From a virus: a stretch of 53,050 bases of DNA. Below are positions 6,588 to 11,235 of this stretch, piece after piece. Within the stretch, counting starts at the first letter, position 1. Every line of letters begins with the position of its first letter. The stretch spans positions 1-53,050 of the IMG/VR virus record IMGVR_UViG_3300005095_000123. One strand, written 5' to 3'. A program made the translations under genes and the position numbers. The notes under the pieces are model-generated. The model saw only the letters and a program-made list of their open reading frames with translations. It was not told the origin of the DNA and did no database searches.

Positions 6588-6615
6588 ATTATACAGGCGA
6601 AAAATACCTTGTCAA
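6588..6615 (-). promoter_or_regulatory. Perfect-hexamer sigma70 promoter, leftward
   Basis: On the minus strand TTGACA (6610-6615), a 16-bp spacer, and TATAAT (6588-6593): both hexamers match the consensus exactly. No start codon with a ribosome site follows for over 500 bp, so the likely product is the structured RNA. It would be the strongest recognisable promoter in the window. Confidence 0.8.
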
Positions 6616-6619
6616 GTCC

Positions 6620-6669
6620 GAAATTCGGCGATTATAGCTGATTATTTTACTTTCGCTTAGCCGAATTTC
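6620..6669. repeat. AT-rich stretch with 10-bp inverted repeat
   Basis: GAAATTCGGC (6620-6629) and GCCGAATTTC (6660-6669) flank a 30-bp AT-rich loop. The surrounding 6600-6745 is the most AT-rich non-coding DNA in the window. With the HU-like gene and hairpin cluster beside it, it could be an unwinding element of an origin; alternatively an operator above the RNA promoter. Confidence 0.5.
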
Positions 6670-6749
6670 TTTTTTCTAACTTTCTTGTAGAAAATTAACT
6701 ATTGTAGGATAAAGGCAAATTCACCGTATTTTTGTTTTCGATTGGGTCG

Positions 6750-6765
6750 TTCCAAACGTTTGGAA
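6750..6765. repeat. Genome-wide 16-bp palindrome, copy 3
   Basis: Perfect TTCCAAACGTTTGGAA, intergenic, between the AT-rich stretch and the terminators behind the HU-like gene. Confidence 0.95.
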
Positions 6766-6774
6766 ATAAAAAAT

Positions 6775-6801
6775 GGGGAGCCGTCGGGGCGTCGGCTCCC
6801 C
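6775..6801 (-). terminator. Leftward intrinsic terminator (third of three)
   Basis: GGGGAGCC/GGCTCCCC (8 bp) followed on the minus strand by ATTTTTTATTT. The last of three stacked hairpins downstream of the HU-like gene. Confidence 0.75.
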
Positions 6802-6857
6802 ATGAGGAAGGAGGCGAGGAGGTTTGGTATGTCGAGGAAGTGTCTATGCAAAAGTTA

Positions 6858-6878
6858 GGCCCGCCGGGGAGGCGGGCC
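6858..6878 (-). terminator. Leftward GC-rich hairpin (second of three)
   Basis: GGCCCGCC/GGCGGGCC stem with a 5-nt loop, followed on the minus strand by TAACTTTTGC. The T-run is short, so it is a weaker terminator. Confidence 0.5.
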
Positions 6879-6940
6879 TAGTTGGGTAGGGGAGGGATGG
6901 AGGACACGGGGCTATGTTCCTAGGCTAGCAAATAAAAAAG

Positions 6941-6963
6941 GCCCCCGCCACAATGACGGGGGC
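6941..6963 (-). terminator. Leftward intrinsic terminator of the HU-like gene
   Basis: A 10-bp stem (GCCCCCGTCA with TGGCGGGGGC, one G-T pair) and 3-nt loop, followed on the minus strand by CTTTTTTATTT, 30 bp after the HU stop codon. Confidence 0.85.
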
Positions 6964-6992
6964 GAGGTGCCATGCCGTCGGCTTGTTGACAC

Positions 6993-7304
6993 TTAGAGGT
7001 ATTTACGCAAGACCCTTGACGCCTTGAATCCGATCGTCCTGTAGGGCTTTACCTTTTGGACTCCGCCCGTCAAGGGAGTCTTGACAGTCTTCCTTCTATA
7101 CTCCCGGGGGTAGAACTTACCAAACTTCGGGATTTTGATTTGGGCGCCCTCCTCTATGATCTTCTCCTCTACCTTGTTAATGAACATACGAATGATGGCG
7201 TTCACGGCCTTGGTGGTGACGCCGAGAGCCTTGTTATGGAGCTTGGTCTCCTCGGCGATCTCTCGGGCGATGTCAGTTATGGTGTAGGATTTTTGCTTGC
7301 TCAT
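6993..7304 (-). CDS. HU/IHF-family DNA-bending protein
   Basis: A 103-residue member of the bacterial histone-like family. The N-terminal helices (ITDIAREIAEET, then AVNAIIRMFINKVEEKI) and the strands KIPKFGKFYPREYRRKTV match HU/IHF. The usual arm-tip RNP is replaced by KTPLTGG, and the C-terminal helix (FKASRVLRKYL) is typical. Such proteins bend DNA in replication origins, recombination or packaging complexes. The start at 7304 is supported by AAAGGAGGA eight bases upstream; the longer in-frame version would include its promoter. It is a monocistronic leftward gene with a promoter carrying a 12-bp inverted repeat and three downstream terminators, so it seems insulated from its neighbours. 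Confidence 0.9.
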   Translation of the reverse strand: MSKQKSYTITDIAREIAEETKLHNKALGVTTKAVNAIIRMFINKVEEKIIEEGAQIKIPKFGKFYPREYRRKTVKTPLTGGVQKVKPYRTIGFKASRVLRKYL

Positions 7305-7332
7305 GTCGTCCTCCTTTCCGTTTGTGTGCTCT

Positions 7333-7361
7333 ACTTTACCTGTAAGTTCTAGATCTATCAA
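7333..7361 (-). promoter_or_regulatory. Promoter of the HU-like gene
   Basis: Minus strand TTGATA (7356-7361), a 17-bp spacer, then TAAAGT (7333-7338), 28 bp before the start codon. One arm of a 12-bp inverted repeat fills the spacer and the other lies just upstream of the -35. Confidence 0.65.
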
Positions 7362-7381
7362 CAAAAATAAGAACTTACAGG
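7339..7381. promoter_or_regulatory. Candidate operator: 12-bp inverted repeat
   Basis: CCTGTAAGTTCT (7339-7350) and its exact complement (7370-7381) are 31 bp apart centre to centre, about three helical turns, and bracket the -35 of the HU promoter. They also lie upstream of the divergent rightward operon. The arm core AAGTTCT recurs in the shared 16-mer at 6060 and 51708, suggesting the same or a related regulator. Confidence 0.65.
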
Positions 7382-7388
7382 GAAGGGC

Positions 7389-7416
7389 TTGCATCCGTCG
7401 AAAAAGCCGTTAAACT
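7389..7416 (+). promoter_or_regulatory. Possible promoter of the long rightward operon
   Basis: TTGCAT (7389-7394), a 16-bp spacer and TAAACT (7411-7416), 30 bp before the start at 7447. It is a modest match, proposed mainly because a rightward operon must start here. Confidence 0.4.
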
Positions 7417-7446
7417 TTCAGGGGAAAACAAGAATAGGAGGAGACG

Positions 7447-7722
7447 ATGGAGCCTGCATTTTTGTTTGTATTTACGTGTTTTGGGGCGTTTGCGGGGCAA
7501 GTTAATTTGGATCACACAAATAATGATGAGCTAGTGTTGGATAATCCGGCCATAATAATGTTACGTGTGGGTCGGTCTGAAATTTTGCCTATAGGAAAGA
7601 CCCGTCTCCATATTTCAAGGAGACAGATAATCGGACAATGCAATATGCCCGAGGACGTGGAAAAGCAGTATCGCATGGAGCTGTTGGGGCTTAAAGGAGG
7701 AGCTAATGGTCATAGGAAGTAA
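7447..7722 (+). CDS. Hypothetical protein (91 residues)
   Basis: The first gene of the long rightward operon. AGGAGGAG lies 4-6 bases before the ATG. Its hydrophobic N-terminus (PAFLFVFTCFGAFAG) could be a signal or membrane segment; the remainder is soluble. The codons are visibly AT-richer than in the following genes, which may mark a recent acquisition. It ends 17 bases inside the dCTP deaminase gene and supplies that gene's ribosome site (AAAGGAGG). No family recognised. Confidence 0.6.
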   Translation: MEPAFLFVFTCFGAFAGQVNLDHTNNDELVLDNPAIIMLRVGRSEILPIGKTRLHISRRQIIGQCNMPEDVEKQYRMELLGLKGGANGHRK

Positions 7723-8230
7723 GCGCATCGAGCACCTTCTAGATATTGGCGTCTTGGTCATCAATCCCCGACCAAGGCCGGAGGCCATTCAGCCGGCCTC
7801 AGTTGACCTGCGACTCGGAGACCAGTTCCGGGTTATCTCCAAGAACGGGTCTATTATCGATCCATCTAAAGGAGCGGCATACGAAGAGGTCTCCGGGGTA
7901 TCTGAGTTCGTCCTCTATCCCCAAGAATTTTGTTTGGCCCACACCATAGAGGAGATAAAACTCCCTGTGGAGTTGATGGCCTCTCTCGAGGGGCGATCCT
8001 CTATCGGCAGGATGGGTCTATTCATTCACAACGCCGGCCACGTTGATCCCGGGTTTCACGGGCAGTTGACCCTGGAACTGTTCAACGCCGCCCCGGTTCC
8101 TATTCGCCTCTATCCCGGGATGCGTATTTGCCAGATAGTTTTTCAAGAGGTGAAGGACGCCCACTTCTATCGAGGAAAGTATCTCGGACAAAGAGGGGCG
8201 ACGCCGAGTAGGATATACAAGGACTTTTAA
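7706..8230 (+). CDS. dcd: dCTP deaminase family protein
   Basis: A 174-residue enzyme of the Dcd/dUTPase trimer family, converting dCTP to dUTP (or, in bifunctional members, to dUMP). Signatures: QPASVDLRLG (29-38), EGRSSIGR (95-102) at the nucleotide-binding site, HVDPGFHGQLTLELFN (112-127) with E124 in the catalytic-base position, PGMRICQI (138-145), and a C-terminal YLGQ..ATPSR that closes over the triphosphate. The family's usual length is about 170-195. The gene would feed dUTP/dUMP for dTTP synthesis. This is notable because the phage DNA polymerase carries a uracil-glycosylase domain. Start ATG at 7706 has AAAGGAGG upstream. I cannot tell mono- from bifunctional by eye. Confidence 0.9.
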   Translation: MVIGSKRIEHLLDIGVLVINPRPRPEAIQPASVDLRLGDQFRVISKNGSIIDPSKGAAYEEVSGVSEFVLYPQEFCLAHTIEEIKLPVELMASLEGRSSIGRMGLFIHNAGHVDPGFHGQLTLELFNAAPVPIRLYPGMRICQIVFQEVKDAHFYRGKYLGQRGATPSRIYKDF

Positions 8231-8231
8231 G

Positions 8232-8576
8232 ATGCCAAAGAGCCCTAAAGAGACCGAGTATCAAAAGCTCATAAAGACATACATGGAGACCAATGGGTTC
8301 CTTGTCCTCCGCATCCCGCCCTCTATCTACACGAACATGAAGGGACTTCCAGATCTCGTATGCATCAAGGAGGGGTTCCACGTATGGATAGAGGTCAAGA
8401 AGCCAAAGGGCAAGCTCTCGAAGAAACAGGAAGAAGTAATCTCGAAGATGCGTGAGGCAGGAGCCCTTGTCTTGATCTCCTACGGATTCAACGAGGAGGC
8501 TCTGGCAGAGGTAGTTGCCAAGGTAGATAAGATGATAAAACTTCTCCAGAAAAAACTTGAGAGAGGAAAGAAATAA
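8232..8576 (+). CDS. VRR-NUC-type endonuclease
   Basis: A 114-residue PD-(D/E)xK nuclease of the small stand-alone VRR-NUC type common in phages: GLPDLVCI (38-45) and HVWIEVKKPKGKLSKKQ (50-66) give D41, E54 and K56, and the late segment ALVLISYGFNEEAL matches the last strand and helix. Such enzymes cleave branched or junction DNA during recombination or packaging. It starts one base after the dCTP deaminase stop and is coupled to it. Its 3' end overlaps the antisense SpeD-like gene by 89 bases. Confidence 0.85.
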   Translation: MPKSPKETEYQKLIKTYMETNGFLVLRIPPSIYTNMKGLPDLVCIKEGFHVWIEVKKPKGKLSKKQEEVISKMREAGALVLISYGFNEEALAEVVAKVDKMIKLLQKKLERGKK

Positions 8577-8880
8577 GATGGTCGATACGGTCTTTGAACG
8601 GGCGACACGAAGATATTTCGAGGCGTGCGAAGTTGTTTTCTGGCCAGGTGTGGATGTAAACGTGGCTCTCCACCAAGATAAGGCCAGCGCTTATGCCGAA
8701 GTCGCCTTTATATCCGTGTTGCGTCGGCATAGGAAATTGCTTTATTACCAGGGTCTCCTTTACCGGGGTCATCCCGATGATCTCCGCCGACCGGACGACG
8801 GCCAAGCGAATGATGTCGGCAGAGGAGAGGGCGTCCTTGTCGGCCCCGGTGATGTTGGCAAGGAAGAGCCCGCCGTCCAT
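8488..8880 (-). CDS. speD: S-adenosylmethionine decarboxylase (SpeD)-like proenzyme
   Basis: The hallmark LVESHVYIHTWPE of prokaryotic AdoMetDC is present. S72 would be the cleavage serine that becomes the pyruvoyl group, with H77 and C92 (in FARLEISSC) as the other conserved catalytic residues. Family members make decarboxylated SAM for spermidine synthesis; some phage and bacterial relatives decarboxylate arginine or ornithine instead. The start at the ATG at 8880 fits the family N-terminus; a GTG 12 codons upstream is possible, and neither has a good ribosome site. It is the only leftward gene inside the rightward block, overlaps the nuclease gene tail to tail, and lacks an obvious promoter. 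The sense ORF over it is a shadow. The C-terminal 20 residues are Pro/Leu-rich and non-standard. Confidence 0.8.
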   Translation of the reverse strand: MDGGLFLANITGADKDALSSADIIRLAVVRSAEIIGMTPVKETLVIKQFPMPTQHGYKGDFGISAGLILVESHVYIHTWPENNFARLEISSCRPFKDRIDHLISFLSQVFSGEVLSSYLPWQLPLPEPPR

Positions 8881-8908
8881 AGTAAAATGATTAAGGAGGG
8901 TTAGGGGT

Positions 8909-9367
8909 ATGTCCACTTTTTTTCAGAACCTACGGCACTTTTCGCCTCATGAAAGATGGGGCGACCCGAACAAGATGGATCATTTGCTCCTACTCGTCCT
9001 AGATGAATTGAGGGAGCAGTATGGATCTCCTTTTATAATCCACGAAGGTTATGCCACGTCGGGCCACACGCCCAGGTCTCTCCACTACGTAGGGAAGGCC
9101 GTGGACTTCCATCCCAATGATGATCGGTCCCCGGAGGAGCGCCTCTATCAAATGGCCGAGGCCCTATGGCGGGCGAACCAACGGTTCATTGAGGCCGGGA
9201 TAGACCTGGGGGTTATTTGCCGGTTGGGTTGGTATCCAGAGTGGGTCAATCCAGGGTTTCATTTGGACGTGGCCGGACGACCCCTCTATTGGGTCCGCCG
9301 TGGGGATCATTATTACTACTACGGTATGCTGGAGAAGTTGATCTATGCCGAAGCTGAGCGTGTGTGA
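8909..9367 (+). CDS. M15-family peptidase (endolysin)
   Basis: A 152-residue single-domain peptidoglycan peptidase of the M15/VanY-like type. Zinc and catalytic positions are visible: SLHYVGKAVD (57-66) gives H59 and D66, and GFHLDV (116-121) gives H118; FSPHE (11-15) is the family's usual N-terminal start. It cuts peptide cross-links of the host wall at lysis. AAGGAGGG lies eleven bases before the ATG. It has no signal peptide, so it would need the holin-like gene at 10383 for export. Ends 23 bases inside the next gene. Confidence 0.9.
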   Translation: MSTFFQNLRHFSPHERWGDPNKMDHLLLLVLDELREQYGSPFIIHEGYATSGHTPRSLHYVGKAVDFHPNDDRSPEERLYQMAEALWRANQRFIEAGIDLGVICRLGWYPEWVNPGFHLDVAGRPLYWVRRGDHYYYYGMLEKLIYAEAERV

Positions 9368-9698
9368 TATTTGGGATTTTCCCGCCGAGTTCGAGGGGGC
9401 GGTGATCGTCCACGAGAAGCAACGGGCGATCGCCTCTATTCCGGCCAAGTTTTATCGCAAGGGGCCTACGCTCCGCATTGTCCTCGAGAAGGACTGGGAA
9501 GGAAAATTCGGGAAGGAGAAGCTCTATCTCGGTATTAAATACCATGACGGTTTCCGCCCGTTTTTTATCCATCTCCTCGGGCGACCAGGAGACCGTCTGT
9601 TGTTGAAAAAGGATTTTGCGATAGTCACGGCCTCGGACGAGGCCGGAGTAAACCTATTAGATATAAAGGAGGGCACGGGAGATGAACGGAAGACTTAA
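9345..9698 (+). CDS. Hypothetical protein (117 residues)
   Basis: No family recognised. The sequence alternates strands and turns (AVIVHEKQRAIASIPAKFY, then LRIVLEKDW, KLYLGIKYHDGF), suggesting a small beta-barrel or beta-sandwich. It overlaps the endolysin gene by 23 bases and the following IS110-like gene by 17, so it is certainly part of the rightward operon. Confidence 0.65.
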   Translation: MPKLSVCDIWDFPAEFEGAVIVHEKQRAIASIPAKFYRKGPTLRIVLEKDWEGKFGKEKLYLGIKYHDGFRPFFIHLLGRPGDRLLLKKDFAIVTASDEAGVNLLDIKEGTGDERKT

Positions 9699-10341
9699 AA
9701 TCTTGACCAGTCTGCACTTTCAGGTCCAAAAGAACCGCATTCGCTTCAACAACGCATCAAAGGCGTTGGAGCGGGAAGGGCTCGGAGACGAGCGTGTGAG
9801 GGAGATTTATGAGGCGATCATTGACGACCTTCTACGGGCCGAGCGTGAAATTCAAGAAGAGATGATGATAGAGCTCAATGAAGAGGAGATCTATACCGAG
9901 TGGCTCAAGAAGGTTAAGGGTGTCGGACCCGTGATGGCGGCTTGGCTGGTAGGCTGGCTCGACCCGGAGAAGGCCGACACCGTGTCGGCCTTTTGGAAGT
10001 ATTGTGGCCTGCACGTGGAGGACGGACAGGCCCCCCGCCCCCGCAAGGGACAAAAGATAAACTGGAACCCGAAGCTCAAGGCCAAGTTGATGGGAGTGTT
10101 GGCGCCGTCATTCCTGCGGTCGAAATCTCCCTACGCCGACTTCTACTATCAATACAAGGAGAGGAAATTAAACCTGGGATGGAAGGAGGGTCATGCGCAT
10201 TTTGCGGCCCTTCGTTACATGGTAAAACAGTTCCTCAAGGATTTGTGGGTTACGTGGCGGGAGATGCTCGGTCTTCCCGTGCGCCCGCCCTACCACGTGG
10301 AGAAGCTCGGCTTGCACGATCACGCCCCGAAAGTGGCATGA
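9682..10341 (+). CDS. IS110-type transposase C-terminal-domain-like protein
   Basis: A 219-residue protein. Residues 78-93 (VKGVGPVMAAWLVGWL) and the following FWKYCGL, KLKAKLMGVL, SPYADFYYQYKE and HAHFAALRYMVKQFL match the order of the Transposase_20 domain that forms the C-terminal part of IS110/IS116/IS902 recombinases (a helix-hairpin-helix-like region). The N-terminal RuvC-like DEDD domain of those enzymes is absent; residues 1-75 are a helical coiled region instead. So it is probably not an active transposase but a phage protein using the same fold, perhaps to bind structured DNA. No terminal repeats flank it. It sits between lysis genes in an intact operon. Confidence 0.65.
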   Translation: MNGRLKILTSLHFQVQKNRIRFNNASKALEREGLGDERVREIYEAIIDDLLRAEREIQEEMMIELNEEEIYTEWLKKVKGVGPVMAAWLVGWLDPEKADTVSAFWKYCGLHVEDGQAPRPRKGQKINWNPKLKAKLMGVLAPSFLRSKSPYADFYYQYKERKLNLGWKEGHAHFAALRYMVKQFLKDLWVTWREMLGLPVRPPYHVEKLGLHDHAPKVA

Positions 10342-10382
10342 TCGTTGCAACAAAATAATAAAAGTAAAAGGAGGATCGTAGT

Positions 10383-10634
10383 ATGGCTGATGTATTGGAA
10401 CAGAAAAAGGAAGAAACTATTGTAAAGAAGGAAACCAAACCCGGATGGAAGACAACTGAATTTTGGACCAGCCTCGGGGCTTCCGGCGTCGGGATTTTGA
10501 CGACCCTGGGTGTGTTGACTCCCGAGCAGGCCAACACCGTTGTTCAAGCCATCGGGCAGATCGTCGGAGGGATTTTGGCCGTGGCCCCGATCGTCGGCTA
10601 CGCCATTTCCCGGGGACTGGCCAAGAAGGTGTGA
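10383..10634 (+). CDS. Holin-like small membrane protein
   Basis: An 83-residue protein. A charged N-terminus (Lys/Glu-rich, 1-20) is followed by KPGWKTTEFW, then a hydrophobic segment (about 28-46) and a second one (about 53-76) ending in a short basic tail. This two-segment layout, with a helix break at PEQA, is common among phage holins or holin-like proteins encoded near endolysins; the endolysin lies 1 kb upstream. AAAGGAGG lies eight bases before the ATG. Assignment rests on topology and context only. Confidence 0.6.
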   Translation: MADVLEQKKEETIVKKETKPGWKTTEFWTSLGASGVGILTTLGVLTPEQANTVVQAIGQIVGGILAVAPIVGYAISRGLAKKV

Positions 10635-10639
10635 TGGAT

Positions 10640-10655
10640 TTCCAAACGTTTGGAA
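10640..10655. repeat. Genome-wide 16-bp palindrome, copy 4
   Basis: Perfect TTCCAAACGTTTGGAA in the 36-bp gap between the holin-like gene and the winged-helix-like gene, immediately upstream of the latter's ribosome site. Confidence 0.95.
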
Positions 10656-10670
10656 AAACCGGAGTGAAAA

Positions 10671-10973
10671 ATGCTTAGATTGTCGGCCCGCTGTATCGAA
10701 GTCCTTACGAAGTTCCGCAAGGCACCTGATTATTTCTACGTCCTGGTTCTCCTCTACAAGAGCATGGACAAGGACGGATCGGTGCCATGCACGGCCAGGG
10801 ACGGCCAGCGGGCCTACGACGAGATAGTCAAGCAGTTAATAACCTTGGGGATTTTGATAAAGCATCGGGGCAGGTGTTACTTCAATCCCCAGTATGTAAG
10901 TGTGGCGAGGAACGGAGCCGATGGCACGTCAACGGGAGCTAGTAGAGCTATCTATCGCATACCCACCGTTTGA
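10671..10973 (+). CDS. Winged-helix-like (RepL-like) DNA-binding protein
   Basis: A 100-residue protein. VLVLLYKSMDKDGSV, YDEIVKQLITLGILIKHRG and CYFNPQYV follow the helix-turn-helix plus wing pattern seen in RepL-type plasmid initiators and phage regulators, where the GxYFxNPxY strand closes the wing. The start at 10671 has GGAG seven bases upstream. Copy 4 of the genome palindrome lies directly before it. It may regulate the packaging genes that follow; a replication role is less likely so far from the replisome genes. Low-specificity fold, moderate confidence. Confidence 0.55.
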   Translation: MLRLSARCIEVLTKFRKAPDYFYVLVLLYKSMDKDGSVPCTARDGQRAYDEIVKQLITLGILIKHRGRCYFNPQYVSVARNGADGTSTGASRAIYRIPTV

Positions 10974-11235
10974 GACGTTTCTGCCGGCCCCCCGTATAAT
11001 CCTGGCGGCCCCGGTCCACGTCTCCAACGTTTCGGATCTACTCCGTTATTTTGAGAAGCTGGGGATAACGGCCCGCTACGACACGCAACGCCGGGCCATC
11101 GTCTTTTGGGAGAACGGCCAGGAGAAGACCGCCTTCGTCGGCAAGCACTATATCGTCCTCATAGACGGCCAGGTTGACGTAATGCGGAAGGAGACTTTCA
11201 ACCGGAAGTTTATTCCGGTAAAGTGCCTGGTATGA
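10921..11235 (+). CDS. Hypothetical protein (104 residues)
   Basis: Starts at an internal ATG (10921, MARQRELVELS), preferred over an upstream GTG in the same frame because of a nearby GAGG. It overlaps the previous gene by 53 bases and ends in an ATGA overlap with the large terminase start. The sequence looks like two small alpha/beta repeats (DLLRYFEKLGITARYD, then AIVFWENGQEKTAFVGKHYIVLIDG). No family recognised. Confidence 0.6.
   Translation: MARQRELVELSIAYPPFETFLPAPRIILAAPVHVSNVSDLLRYFEKLGITARYDTQRRAIVFWENGQEKTAFVGKHYIVLIDGQVDVMRKETFNRKFIPVKCLV

Noticed and set aside
8557-8904. Rightward open frame opposite the SpeD-like gene
   Set aside because: Its translation resembles nothing, while the opposite strand carries the full SpeD catalytic motif; it is an antisense shadow.
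9682-10341. Insertion sequence of the IS110 family
   Set aside because: The DEDD catalytic domain is missing, there are no flanking non-coding ends, and the gene overlaps its upstream neighbour in an intact operon.
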